NCBI GenBank assembly: GCA_035530275.1 | Contig: DATKVC010000018.1 | Span: 1 to 64,000 of the forward strand | Length of the DNA stretch: 64,000 nucleotides | Direction of reading: 5' to 3' | DNA from: CAIJMU01 sp035530275 | GTDB lineage: Bacteria > Spirochaetota > Spirochaetia > Treponematales > Rectinemataceae | Part shown: positions 40,368 to 49,423 of the stretch, one piece after another | Position numbering within the stretch: the first letter of the stretch is position 1 | How the letters are laid out: each line of letters begins with the position of its first letter | Program-made: the position numbers and the translations under genes | The notes under the pieces: model-generated | The model's database searches: none | Seen by the model: only the letters and a program-made list of their open reading frames with translations | What the model was told of the DNA's origin: nothing

Positions 40368-41657
40368 ATGTCAGAGCAAGCATCCTTCGATACCCTCGCC
40401 GTCCACGCGGGTCACAGCCCCGACCCCACCACCCTTTCGCGCGGCGTGCCCATCTACCGCACGAGCTCCTTCACCTTCAAGAGCGCCGAGCACGCCGCCA
40501 ACCTCTTCGCCCTCAAGGAATTCGGCAACATCTACAGCCGCCTCGGCAACCCCACCAACGACATCCTCGAAGCCCGCGTCTCCCAGCTCGAAGGCGGCTC
40601 CGCCTCGGTCTCGGTCGCCTCGGGCACCGCGGCCATCTTCAACACCGTCATCACCATCGCCAAGGCCGGCGACGAGATCGTGTCCGCCTCCAACCTCTAC
40701 GGCGGCACCTTCACGATGTTCGACGCCATCCTCCCCGACTTCGGCATCCTCACCAAATTCGTCGACGTCCGCAAACCGGAGGAATTCGAAAAGGCCATCA
40801 CGGCGAAGACCCGCCTCCTCTTCCTCGAGACCATCGGCAATCCCGTCCTCGACGTCGCCGACATCGACGCGGTTGCGGCCATCGCGAAGAAGCATCACCT
40901 CCCCCTCGTCGTCGACGCCACCTTCACCACGCCCTACCTCCTCCGGAGCATCGAGCACGGGGCCGACGTCGTCATCAACTCCCTGACCAAGTGGATGGGC
41001 GGCCACGGCACCGCCATCGGCGGCATCGCCGTCGACGCCGGCAACTTCGACTGGTCCGACCCGAAGTTCGAGCTCTTCAACCGCCCCGATCCCGCCTACC
41101 ACGGCCTCCGCTGGGCCGTCGACCTCCACCCCGACCTCCGGAAGATCGCCTTCGCCCTCCGCTTCCGCACGGGCCCCCTCCGCAACCTCGGCGCCTGCCT
41201 CGCGCCCGACAACGCCTGGCACTTCCTCCAGGGCCTCGAAACCCTCCACCTCCGCATGCCCCGCCACGTCGACAACGCCCTCGCCGTCGCGAAATTCCTC
41301 TCGAAACACCCCAAGGTCTCCTGGGTGCGCTACCCCGGCCTCGAGGGCGACCCCTCCTACGACCTCGCGCAGCGCCTCCTTCCCAAAGGCTCGGGCGGCA
41401 TGGTCGTCTTCGGATTGAAGGGCGGCAAGAGCGCCGGCGCCAAATTCATCGAGTGCCTCTCCCTCTTCTCCCACCTCGCCAACGTCGGCGACGCCAAGAG
41501 CCTCGCCATCCATCCCGCCACGACCACCCATTCGCAACTCTCGGCGGAGCAGATGCTCGAGGGCGGGATCACCGCCGACCTCGTGCGCCTATCGATCGGC
41601 ATCGAAGACAAGGGCGACATCCTCGCCGATCTGGATAGGGGCCTCGCCGCGACCTAA
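40368..41657 (+). CDS. metY: O-acetylhomoserine aminocarboxypropyltransferase (sulfhydrylase)
   Basis: A PLP enzyme that makes homocysteine from O-acetylhomoserine and sulfide. About 429 residues, with TLAVHAGHSPDPTT at the start, SRLGNPTNDILEARVSQLEG, SGTAAIFNTVITI, and the PLP lysine in INSLTKWMGGHGTAIGG. The C-terminal ANVGDAKSLAIHPATTTH block is typical of MetY. GGAGG lies five bases before ATG 40368. Codon use here is strongly biased to C-ending codons, suggesting high expression. Together with MetA it forms the direct sulfhydrylation route. Confidence 0.95.
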   Translation: MSEQASFDTLAVHAGHSPDPTTLSRGVPIYRTSSFTFKSAEHAANLFALKEFGNIYSRLGNPTNDILEARVSQLEGGSASVSVASGTAAIFNTVITIAKAGDEIVSASNLYGGTFTMFDAILPDFGILTKFVDVRKPEEFEKAITAKTRLLFLETIGNPVLDVADIDAVAAIAKKHHLPLVVDATFTTPYLLRSIEHGADVVINSLTKWMGGHGTAIGGIAVDAGNFDWSDPKFELFNRPDPAYHGLRWAVDLHPDLRKIAFALRFRTGPLRNLGACLAPDNAWHFLQGLETLHLRMPRHVDNALAVAKFLSKHPKVSWVRYPGLEGDPSYDLAQRLLPKGSGGMVVFGLKGGKSAGAKFIECLSLFSHLANVGDAKSLAIHPATTTHSQLSAEQMLEGGITADLVRLSIGIEDKGDILADLDRGLAAT

Positions 41658-41703
41658 TGTCTGGACGCCGCGGCGGCAACCTAAGGTCTGGACGCCGCGG
41701 CCG
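41653..41703 (+). repeat. Two direct repeats overlapping the metY stop
   Basis: CCTAATGTCTGGACGCCGCG... (41653-41676) and CCTAAGGTCTGGACGCCGCG... (41680-41703) agree at 22 of 24 bases with a 27-base period. The first copy includes the metY TAA stop, so the repeat arose by duplication of the gene end. Confidence 0.7.
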
Positions 41704-41742
41704 TACTAACTGGTACTATCTCGGTCATTCATTCGGAGGCCT

Positions 41743-41767
41743 CGCGCGCCGCCAAAAGCGGCGCGCG
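41743..41767. terminator. GC-rich hairpin between convergent metY and pgmB
   Basis: CGCGCGCCGC-CAAAA-GCGGCGCGCG is a perfect 10-bp stem. A second stem TGCCCGGCC / GGCCGGGCA lies at 41856-41864 / 41887-41895. The 41658-41971 gap between these convergent genes has no credible gene and is almost wholly G+C. Neither stem has a U tract, so factor-dependent or simple bidirectional termination is more likely than a classic intrinsic site. Confidence 0.5.
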
Positions 41768-41971
41768 ACCGCGCTCTCCGCTCCAATTCCGGACGCGCGG
41801 CGCTCGATCGGGGGGCGGTCTCCTCCGGAGCCCGCCCCCGGTTTGCCCGACCGCCTGCCCGGCCAGCCTTCGCGCCCCGCAGGCGCGGCCGGGCAAGCCG
41901 CCCCCTTCCAGGCGCGCCCGGGATTTCCGCTTCGATCGCTGGCCCAGTTTTCGAGCCGCCGCCCCCCATCC

Positions 41972-42628
41972 TCAACCGAGTCGGCCGAGAAGGACGCGGG
42001 GCTCGAGCCCGGCGAAACCCGGAATCACGAGCTCCGCCCTCGGAAGGCTCCCGGCTTCGCCTGTCCCTATCGTCCTCATCCCGGCGGCTATCGCCGCCTC
42101 GATTCCGGCCTCCGCGTCCTCGAAGACGATAGTCTCTAGGGGTCTGACCCCAAGCCTTTCGCCCGCGACTAGAAAGATGTCCGGCGCGGGCTTGGGCGGC
42201 ACCGGAGCGTTCCCATCCACCACTGCCTCGAAAAGGCCGAGAATCCCCGTCGACTCCAGGACCTCACGGGCGCTTTTACTGGCGCTGCCGACCGCTATCG
42301 AGAGGCCGAGCGCCTTGCAGCCGAGGAGGAAGTCCCTGACACCGGGAAGGAGGGCGGATTCATCGAGCTCGGCGAGGTAGTCGCGATACCAGCCGTTTTT
42401 GAGCTCGGCGAGGCGGAGCTTTTCCCCCGCTGGGAGTTCGCGCTTGCCCAAAGACAGGATGATGTCGAGGCTGGCCATCCGCGACACGCCCTTGAGCCTC
42501 TCATTGTCCTCGAGGGTGAAATCGATGCCGAGCATATCTGCTAGTCTTTTCCAAGCAAGGAAATGATACTTTGCCGTGTCGACGAGGACGCCGTCGAGGT
42601 CGAAAATGCAGGCTCTTATCGTGCTCAT
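41972..42628 (-). CDS. pgmB: Beta-phosphoglucomutase (HAD family)
   Basis: Converts beta-glucose-1-phosphate to glucose-6-phosphate, the product step after inverting disaccharide phosphorylases of family GH65. About 218 residues, with FDLDGVLVDTAKYH (nucleophile aspartate and DxD acid/base), GSASKSAREVLE, PKPAPDIFLVAGERLG, and FEDAEAGIEAAIAAGM. Start at ATG 42628; the longer frame to 42784 runs through the operator and is not used. It is divergent from the sugar importer and shares its regulatory region, so it likely belongs to the same regulon. Confidence 0.92.
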   Translation of the reverse strand: MSTIRACIFDLDGVLVDTAKYHFLAWKRLADMLGIDFTLEDNERLKGVSRMASLDIILSLGKRELPAGEKLRLAELKNGWYRDYLAELDESALLPGVRDFLLGCKALGLSIAVGSASKSAREVLESTGILGLFEAVVDGNAPVPPKPAPDIFLVAGERLGVRPLETIVFEDAEAGIEAAIAAGMRTIGTGEAGSLPRAELVIPGFAGLEPRVLLGRLG

Positions 42629-42758
42629 GGGCCAGTGATAGCTTCGGGATCGGCTGCCTGACAAGGTCTTACCGGATTCAGTGCCATCCGACCTGGAAGC
42701 AGCCTCTCCGAATTCTTTCTTTTTGGACTTGCGCGTTTCCGAAAAGTGGGGAATTTGT

Positions 42759-42784
42759 GTGTTACTTACTCGCGTAAGTAACAC
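42759..42784. promoter_or_regulatory. Perfect palindromic operator, probable LacI-family site
   Basis: GTGTTACTTAC (42759-42769) and GTAAGTAACAC (42774-42784) are perfect 11-base arms around TCGC. It lies 18 bases before the binding-protein ATG and 131 bases before the pgmB start, where it could control both directions. A LacI-type repressor is encoded in the operon (45997-47028). I find no second copy in the window. Confidence 0.75.
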
Positions 42785-42802
42785 ATCATCAGGAGGAAGA
42801 GC

Positions 42803-44068
42803 ATGAAGAAGCTCCTCGCAGTATTCGCTCTCGCCACGATAGTCTTAGGGGCGGCAATGGCAGCCGACACGACCATCACGGTTCTGGGAACCTGGGGCGG
42901 ACAGGAAGCCGACACCTTCCAGGCCATGACCGACGCCTTTACCGCCAAGACGGGCATCAAGGTCCAGTTCGAGGCGACCCGCGACCTCGACGCCGTCCTG
43001 ACCACCCGCGTCCAGGCCGGGAACCCTCCCGACATCGCCGTACTCCCCAACCCCGGCAAGCTCTACGAGCTCGCCAAGGCAGGCAAGCTCGTCGACCTCT
43101 CCAAGGTCCTCGACATGAAGGCCTATGCGAAAAACTACTCCCAGGGCTGGAAGGATCTCGGCAGCGTCGACGGCAAGCTCTACGGCCTCTTCGTCAAGGC
43201 CGCCATCAAGGGTCTCGTCTGGTACGACCCCAAGAACGTCAAGGCCGCGGGCATCACCCTTCCCAGCACCTGGGACCAGATGATAGCCACCTCGAAACAG
43301 ATCGCCGCCACGGGCGTCACCCCCTGGTCGGTCGGCATCGAGTCAGGCGCCGCCTCGGGCTGGGTCGCCACCGACTGGCTCGAAAACATCTTCCTCCGCC
43401 TCTACGGCCCCGCGAAGTACCAGGATTGGTACAATGGCAAGCTCGCCTGGACCTCGCCCGAAATGAAGAAGGCCTGGCAGTACTTCGGCCAGATCGTCGG
43501 TGATCCCACGATGGCCTACGGCGGCAGCCAGTACATCAACTCCACCAACTTCGGCAACGCCCCCGCGCCCCTCTTCCAGAACCCGCCCAAGGCCTACTTC
43601 CACATGCAGGCGAGCTTCATCCAAAGCTTCATCATGGACCAATTCCCCGGCCTCAAGCCGGCGGTGGACTTCGACTTCTTCGGCTTCCCCTCCATCGATC
43701 CCAAGTGGGCCAAGGCCGTCGAGGGCGGCGCCGACATCGTGGCCGTCTTCAAGAACAATCCGGCCGTCAGGCAGTTCATGGAGTACTTCGCCTCCGCCGA
43801 GGCCCAGTCCTATTTCGCCGCCGGCACCGGAGCCCTCGCCACCAACAAGAACGTCTCCCTCGTCTTCTATCCCGATCCCCTCACCAAGCGGGCGGCCGAC
43901 CTCCTCAACAAGTCCGAGATCGTCGTCTTCGACGCCTCCGACATGATGCCCTCGGAGATGAACGCGTCCTTCTGGAAGGCCACCGTCGACTTCGTCAACG
44001 ATCCCTCGAAGCTCGACTCCATCCTCGCGGGCCTCGACAAGGTCAGGGCCACGGCCTACAAGAAATGA
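42803..44068 (+). CDS. Carbohydrate ABC transporter substrate-binding protein
   Basis: A 421-residue SBP family 1 protein. The Sec signal peptide MKKLLAVFALATIVLGAAMA is likely cleaved before ADTTITV. Domain markers include VQAGNPPDIAVLPNPG, WKDLGSVDGKLYGLFVKA and LPSTWDQMIATSKQI. It delivers an oligosaccharide to the two following permeases. AGGAGGAAG precedes ATG 42803. The GH65 enzyme in the operon implies an alpha-linked glucose disaccharide. No ATPase gene is present, so a shared MsmK/UgpC-type ATPase must come from elsewhere. Confidence 0.92.
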   Translation: MKKLLAVFALATIVLGAAMAADTTITVLGTWGGQEADTFQAMTDAFTAKTGIKVQFEATRDLDAVLTTRVQAGNPPDIAVLPNPGKLYELAKAGKLVDLSKVLDMKAYAKNYSQGWKDLGSVDGKLYGLFVKAAIKGLVWYDPKNVKAAGITLPSTWDQMIATSKQIAATGVTPWSVGIESGAASGWVATDWLENIFLRLYGPAKYQDWYNGKLAWTSPEMKKAWQYFGQIVGDPTMAYGGSQYINSTNFGNAPAPLFQNPPKAYFHMQASFIQSFIMDQFPGLKPAVDFDFFGFPSIDPKWAKAVEGGADIVAVFKNNPAVRQFMEYFASAEAQSYFAAGTGALATNKNVSLVFYPDPLTKRAADLLNKSEIVVFDASDMMPSEMNASFWKATVDFVNDPSKLDSILAGLDKVRATAYKK

Positions 44069-44164
44069 GCAGGTAGTCGCTTCCGGCGCATCGGCCAGAG
44101 GTCGACGCGCCGGCGTCCCCCGGGGGCGGGGCGACGACCGTTCGCCCCGAGTCAAGGAGCCGCG

Positions 44165-45130
44165 ATGAATATCGTACTAATGCTTTTTATTGCGGTCGTC
44201 GGGGTGCCGCTCGTCCTCGTGGGCTACATACGCCTCTCCGAGCCCCTGGCGGGCCGGAACCCGCGCCGGGCCGCAAACCTTCGTCCCTGGCTCTGGCTCG
44301 CCCCGACCCTCCTTCTCCTCTCCGTCTTCCTCGTCTACCCCGTCATAGCCACGATCATCGCGAGCCTCAAGGACGCCGACTCGACGCATTGGATCGGTCT
44401 CGCCAACTACGCCACGGTCTTCACGAGCGCCGACAATCTTTCGGCCCTCGGCAACAACCTCCTTTGGCTCGTCTTTTTCACCCTCGGCACCCTCCTCTTC
44501 GGTCTCCTCATCGCCGTCCTCTCGGACAAGGTACGTTACGAGTCCGTGGTAAAGGCCCTGGTCTTCATCCCGATGGCCATCTCCTTCGTCGCGGCGGGCA
44601 TCATCTGGAAGTTCATGTTCGAGTTCAGGCCGGCAGGCGAGGTCCAGGTCGGAACGGTCAATGCCATCCTCACGGTCCTCGTGCCCGGCTGGAAGCCGAT
44701 CGCCTGGCTCGTCAACACGAGGACGAACAACGCCGCCCTCATAGCGGTGGGCGTCTGGATGTGGACGGGCTTCGCGATGGTCATCCTATCTGCCGCCATC
44801 AAGGCCATCCCCCCCGACGTAGTCGAGGCGGCCAAGATCGACGGGGCCAGCGAGCTCCAGATCTTCCGCATGGTGACCCTGCCCCTCGTGGCCCCCACCC
44901 TCGGCTTCGTCGCCACGACCATGATGATCAACGTCCTCAAGGTCTTCGACATCGTGTACGTGATGACGAACGGGAACCTCGGCACCGACGTCATCGCCAA
45001 TCGGATGTACAAGGAAATGTTCAACTACCACAATACGGGGGTGGCGAGCGCCATCGCGACCTTCCTCCTCGTCTGCATCGTGCCGGTCATGATCGTCAAC
45101 ATCCGGCGCTATCGCCGGGGGGTGGCCTGA
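44165..45130 (+). CDS. Sugar ABC transporter permease (MalF type)
   Basis: 321 residues with two closely spaced hydrophobic segments at the N-terminus (IVLMLFIAVVGVPLVLVGY and LWLAPTLLLLSVFLVYPVI) and further segments in the transporter core. The EAA loop reads EAAKIDGASELQIFRMVTLPL. ATG 44165 follows AAGGAGCCGCG. It overlaps the next permease by one base (TGATG). Confidence 0.93.
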   Translation: MNIVLMLFIAVVGVPLVLVGYIRLSEPLAGRNPRRAANLRPWLWLAPTLLLLSVFLVYPVIATIIASLKDADSTHWIGLANYATVFTSADNLSALGNNLLWLVFFTLGTLLFGLLIAVLSDKVRYESVVKALVFIPMAISFVAAGIIWKFMFEFRPAGEVQVGTVNAILTVLVPGWKPIAWLVNTRTNNAALIAVGVWMWTGFAMVILSAAIKAIPPDVVEAAKIDGASELQIFRMVTLPLVAPTLGFVATTMMINVLKVFDIVYVMTNGNLGTDVIANRMYKEMFNYHNTGVASAIATFLLVCIVPVMIVNIRRYRRGVA

Positions 45131-45990
45131 TGTCGGCGCGCGTCCCGGGGATGAAGCCGGGCATCGGCAGGATCTTCGTCCACCTCGCCCTCGTGGTCGC
45201 CTGCCTCGTCTTCATCCTGCCGACCCTCGGCCTTCTTGTGAGCTCCTTCAGACCGCGCAACCAGATCGCCCTCTCGGGCTGGTGGACGGCATTCCAGACC
45301 CCCTTCGGTTTCACGCTGAAGAATTACCAGAATGTCCTCGGCCGCGCGAACATGGGCCGGAGCTTCATCAACAGCCTCGTCATCGCCATCCCCGCCACGG
45401 TGCTGCCCGTGAGCATCGCGGCCTTCGCGGCCTACGCCTTCGCCTGGATGAAATTCCGCGGCAAGGAAATCCTCTTCGTCATCGTCATCGGCCTCCTCGT
45501 CGTGCCCATCCAGATGACGGTCATTCCCGTGCTGAGCCTCTTCAACGTCGTCCACCTCACGGGCAGCTTCGCAGGGGTCTGGCTCGCCCACACCGCCTAC
45601 GGCCTCCCCTTCTCGATCTACCTCCTCCGCAACTTCATCCAGGAGCTTCCGCCCTCGATGCTCGAGTCGGCCTTCATCGACGGGGCGAGCCACCCCAAGG
45701 TCTTCCTGAGCCTCGTGCTGCCCACCTCGCTGCCGGCCATCGCCTCCCTCGCCATCTACCAATTCATGTGGGTCTGGAACGACCTCTTCGTCGCACTGAT
45801 CTATCTCGGCGGTACCCAGGATGTGGCCCCGATGACCCTCACGATGGCGAATATGGTCAATTCCTACGGCGGCGGCTGGGAATATCTCACCGCGGCCGCC
45901 TTCATCTCGATGGCCTTCCCCCTCCTCGTGTTCTTCACGATGCAGAAGTACTATGTGACGGGCATACTCGCCGGCTCGGTGAAGGAATAG
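45130..45990 (+). CDS. Sugar ABC transporter permease (MalG type)
   Basis: About 286 residues, six membrane segments, EAA loop ESAFIDGASHPKVFLSLVLP and a C-terminal segment ending YYVTGILAGSVKE, typical of the MalG/UgpE group. The start ATG shares its A with the stop of the upstream permease. A long open frame from 44389 in this reading frame is antisense-like filler within the first permease and is not used. It forms the heterodimeric channel with the MalF-type protein. Confidence 0.93.
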   Translation: MSARVPGMKPGIGRIFVHLALVVACLVFILPTLGLLVSSFRPRNQIALSGWWTAFQTPFGFTLKNYQNVLGRANMGRSFINSLVIAIPATVLPVSIAAFAAYAFAWMKFRGKEILFVIVIGLLVVPIQMTVIPVLSLFNVVHLTGSFAGVWLAHTAYGLPFSIYLLRNFIQELPPSMLESAFIDGASHPKVFLSLVLPTSLPAIASLAIYQFMWVWNDLFVALIYLGGTQDVAPMTLTMANMVNSYGGGWEYLTAAAFISMAFPLLVFFTMQKYYVTGILAGSVKE

Positions 45991-45996
45991 GAAGCG

Positions 45997-47028
45997 ATGC
46001 GCAAGTCGGAAGTCTCGTCTAAGGACATAGCGGAGGCCTGCGGAGTCTCGCGGACGACCGTGTCCTTCGTGCTCAACAACACGCCGGGCAAGGTCATCCC
46101 GAGCGAAACGCGGGAGCGCATCCTCGAAGCCGCCCGCAGGCTCGGCTACATTCCCGACAGCGAGGCGCGGAGCATCGCGAAGCGCACCAGGGCGACCATC
46201 GGCCTCGTGGTCAACCATTCCGACTCGATCTACGCCGACGCCTACATCCTCAGGCTCATCGAGGGCATGGCCCCCGTCTTCAACAAGAAGCGTTGCCGTC
46301 TCGTCCTCCTCCCCCTCCGCCAGCGCGAGGCCGACTACGGCGAGATCGTCAGGGCCCATGGCCTCGACGGCCTCATGATCACCAACGCCAGGGCCGACGA
46401 CGAGGCACTGCGCGCCCTCGCGGGCCTCGGCCTGCCCTGCGTCGTCATCGGCACGGTGGAGGGAATCGACGCGCCGCAGATCGACATCGACAACGAGGAG
46501 GCGGCCTTCAGGGTCGCCGATTACCTGCTTTCCCTCGGGCACAGGCGTGTGGCGATGATCGTGCACGCCCCCCTCTCCTACGTCGCGGCCACGGGCCGCC
46601 TCGCCGGCTATCGACGCGCCATCGAGTCGCATCATATTAACTATGACGAACGCCTCGTCCGCGTCGCCGATTTCACCGAAGCCTCGGGTTACGCCGCCGC
46701 GCGCTCCATCCTCGCGGAGAGGCCCCTGCCCGAGGCCCTCTTCGCCGGCAACGACGCCATCGCCTACGGCGCGGTCCAGGCCATCCTCGACGCGGGACTC
46801 CGCATTCCCGCTGACATCTCCATCGCCGGCTTCGACGACGACTTCCCCTCGCGCTTCCTCGAACCCGCCCTCACGACGATGACCCTGCCCGCCGCCTCCC
46901 TCGGCGAAGGCGCGGCGACCAAGGTCATCGCCCTCCTCGACGGAAGTGCGGGAGAGGAGCGTCGGACCATCTTGCCGACCATCCTCTCGGTGCGAGATTC
47001 CTGCGCCCCGGCCCGGTCCGGTGCCTGA
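45997..47028 (+). CDS. LacI-family transcriptional repressor
   Basis: 343 residues: N-terminal helix-turn-helix (SSKDIAEACGVSRTTVSFVL) with a hinge helix (RERILEAARRLGYIPDS), then a periplasmic-binding-like effector domain (TIGLVVNHSDSIYADAYIL, LFAGNDAIAYGAVQAI, IAGFDDDFPSRFLEPALTT). It starts six bases after the permease stop with GGAAG upstream. It most likely binds the palindrome at 42759-42784 and responds to the transported sugar or its phosphorolysis product. Confidence 0.92.
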   Translation: MRKSEVSSKDIAEACGVSRTTVSFVLNNTPGKVIPSETRERILEAARRLGYIPDSEARSIAKRTRATIGLVVNHSDSIYADAYILRLIEGMAPVFNKKRCRLVLLPLRQREADYGEIVRAHGLDGLMITNARADDEALRALAGLGLPCVVIGTVEGIDAPQIDIDNEEAAFRVADYLLSLGHRRVAMIVHAPLSYVAATGRLAGYRRAIESHHINYDERLVRVADFTEASGYAAARSILAERPLPEALFAGNDAIAYGAVQAILDAGLRIPADISIAGFDDDFPSRFLEPALTTMTLPAASLGEGAATKVIALLDGSAGEERRTILPTILSVRDSCAPARSGA

Positions 47029-47046
47029 TTCCCGAAAGGATTTCCC

Positions 47047-49386
47047 ATGCGAACGATACGGAGGGAGGGCTACGATCCCTCCCGGCTCCTCCTCGAGGAA
47101 ACGCTGTTCCACACCGCGAACGGCTACGTAGGGGTCCGCGCCTCCTTCGACGAGGGCTACGGCCCCGGCCTCGCCACCATCCGCGGCACCTACATCAACG
47201 CCTTGTACGACACCCATGAGATCCGCCATCCCGAAAAGCTCCACGGCTTTCCCGAGACGGGCGAGCGCATCGTCTCCGTCACCGACGCCCAGGACATCCT
47301 CCTCTTCGCCGAGGGCCAGCCCATCCATGTCGGCATCGACAACGGGGCGAGCCTCATCCGCGAGCTCGACCTCGAACGCGGGGTCGCGCTTCGTAGCTTC
47401 GAGACGAGGACGATCGGAGGGGCCCTCCTCCGCTTCGAGTTCCGGCGCTTTTGCTCGCAAGTCGTACGAGAGCTCTTTTGCGTCGGCCTCCGCGTCTCCT
47501 GCCTCGAAGGAAGGACCTCGCTCAAGGTCGTCTTCCGTCTCGAAGGCGCCGTGGCCAACCACTTCGACGAAAGCGATCCCCGCCTCTCGGGTTCGGCCTG
47601 GAGAAGCCTCGAGGTCCGCGCGGTTTCGGCGACCATCAAGACCGCCCCGGAAGGCCAGGCCACCATCGGCGGCCCCGGCACCAAGGGCGGCGGCCAGCTC
47701 AGCGTCGAATCGGTGACGAAGGGCACCCGTTTCGGCCTCGCCGTCCTCTCCTCGATCGAAGGCCCGGCCGAAGCCGGCTGGTCGGCGAAGGCCGGGGAGG
47801 AAGCCGCCGAGCTCTGCATGTGCGCGGACCTGGCTGCCGGCCAATCGATCGAACTAACACGTAAGAATATTTACGCCGACTCGATCCGCCATGGCGAGGC
47901 GATGAAGGGCGCGGAGGCCATCGCGGCATCCATCGCGGGCCTCGATTGCGCCACCCTCGAAGCGGCCCACGCGGCCAGGGTCGCCTCATTTTGGGAGGAG
48001 GCCGCCGTCGAGGTCGAAGGCGAGGATGAGGTCGACGAGGGCCTCCAGTTCGGCCTCTTCGAGCTCCTCCAGTCGGCGCCCAAGGACGAGCGATCCAACA
48101 TCCCCGCCAAGGGCCTCTCGGGCGAGGGCTACGAGGGACACTACTTCTGGGACACGGAGATCTACCTGGCGCCCTTTTTCACCTGGACGGCCCCCGAGCT
48201 CGCGAAACCCCTCCTCTCGTACCGCCACTCCATCCTCGACGCCGCGAGGGCCCATGCGAAGCGCATGGGGCAACGCAGGGGCGCGGCCTTCCCCTGGCGG
48301 ACCATCGCCGGCCGCGAGTGCTCGGCCTACTATCCCTCGGGGAGCGCCCAATATCACATCAACGCGGACATCGCCTATTCGCTCTGGCGCCATTGGGAGG
48401 CGACGGGTGACCTCGACTTCCTCGCCGACATCGCGGCCGAGCTGCTCTTCGAGACGGCGCGAACCTGGCTCGACATCGGCCACTTCGACGGCGGCCGCTT
48501 CCTCATCGAATCGGTGACCGGCCCCGACGAATACACCTGCCTCGTAGACAACAATTTCTACACGAACGCCATGGCCCGCTTCAATCTCGAGAGGGCCGTC
48601 GCGACCCACCGCCTCCTCGCCGCCGCGAGGCCCGGAACCCTGTCCGCCATCGCCGCCCGCATCGGCCTCGAGGACGCGGAGCTTGCCGATTGGGAGCGCG
48701 CCGCGAAGGCCATGTACCTGCCCTACGAGGCCGAGCGGGACATCACGCCCCAGGACGACGGCTTCCTCAAGAAGGCGCGATGGGACCCCGAGCTCCTCCG
48801 CGAGGAGGACAGGCCGCTTCTTCTCCATTACCACCACCTGGCCATCATCCGCCGCCAGGTCTGCAAACAGGCCGACGCCGTCCTCGCCCACTTCCTCCTG
48901 CCCGATTCGGCGGCCGAATCCACCATTCGTAACAGTTATGACTATTACGAGGCCATCACCACCCACGATTCCTCCCTCTCCTACACCGTCTTTTCGGCTA
49001 TGGCGGCCCGGCTCGGCGACGCGGAAAAAGCCTGGCGTTATTTCCGCGAGGGCGTCCGCCTCGATCTCGACGACAGGCACGGCAACGCCAAGGACGGCAT
49101 CCACGCGGCGAACATGGGAGGGGCCTGGCTCGCCCTCGTCTTCGGCTTCGGCGGATTCCGGCCCGAGCGCGGCCTCCCCTCCTTCGCGCCAGTCCTGCCG
49201 GCTGCCTGGCGCTCCTATTCCTTCCGCATCGTCTGGCGCGGCTCCTCCATACGCGCGAAAATACGGAGAGAAGCCGGGGGTGAAATCGGGGCGGACCTCG
49301 AGCTGGCCGCTGGTCCCGCCCTCGAGGTGGAGCTATACGGAAGGAAGGCCCTACTCTCTTCCTCGCTCGAGGGGAGGAGGCCCTAG
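47047..49386 (+). CDS. GH65 alpha-glucan disaccharide phosphorylase
   Basis: 779 residues, standard for inverting GH65 phosphorylases. The N-terminal beta-sandwich begins NGYVGVRASFDEGYGPG. The (alpha/alpha)6 barrel contains GLSGEGYEGHYFWDTEIYL and the catalytic acid Glu495 in VTGPDEYT. HYHHLAIIRRQVCKQADAV, with the usual K-Q-A-D block, contributes to the phosphate site, and THDSSLSYTVFSAMAA follows. It splits an alpha-glucobiose (maltose, trehalose, kojibiose or nigerose) with phosphate to beta-glucose-1-phosphate plus glucose. Linkage specificity is not readable from motifs. PgmB handles the product. Confidence 0.92.
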   Translation: MRTIRREGYDPSRLLLEETLFHTANGYVGVRASFDEGYGPGLATIRGTYINALYDTHEIRHPEKLHGFPETGERIVSVTDAQDILLFAEGQPIHVGIDNGASLIRELDLERGVALRSFETRTIGGALLRFEFRRFCSQVVRELFCVGLRVSCLEGRTSLKVVFRLEGAVANHFDESDPRLSGSAWRSLEVRAVSATIKTAPEGQATIGGPGTKGGGQLSVESVTKGTRFGLAVLSSIEGPAEAGWSAKAGEEAAELCMCADLAAGQSIELTRKNIYADSIRHGEAMKGAEAIAASIAGLDCATLEAAHAARVASFWEEAAVEVEGEDEVDEGLQFGLFELLQSAPKDERSNIPAKGLSGEGYEGHYFWDTEIYLAPFFTWTAPELAKPLLSYRHSILDAARAHAKRMGQRRGAAFPWRTIAGRECSAYYPSGSAQYHINADIAYSLWRHWEATGDLDFLADIAAELLFETARTWLDIGHFDGGRFLIESVTGPDEYTCLVDNNFYTNAMARFNLERAVATHRLLAAARPGTLSAIAARIGLEDAELADWERAAKAMYLPYEAERDITPQDDGFLKKARWDPELLREEDRPLLLHYHHLAIIRRQVCKQADAVLAHFLLPDSAAESTIRNSYDYYEAITTHDSSLSYTVFSAMAARLGDAEKAWRYFREGVRLDLDDRHGNAKDGIHAANMGGAWLALVFGFGGFRPERGLPSFAPVLPAAWRSYSFRIVWRGSSIRAKIRREAGGEIGADLELAAGPALEVELYGRKALLSSSLEGRRP

Positions 49387-49423
49387 TCCCAACCCTGACA
49401 TCGCGGCGATAAGGAGCAATGGC

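Noticed and set aside
45109..47844. A 911-codon open frame on the minus strand
   Set aside because: It lies antisense to the permease, LacI and GH65 genes, which have clear family motifs. Its composition (Glu/Asp/Gly/His/Arg-rich, no motifs) is that of a GC-rich shadow frame.
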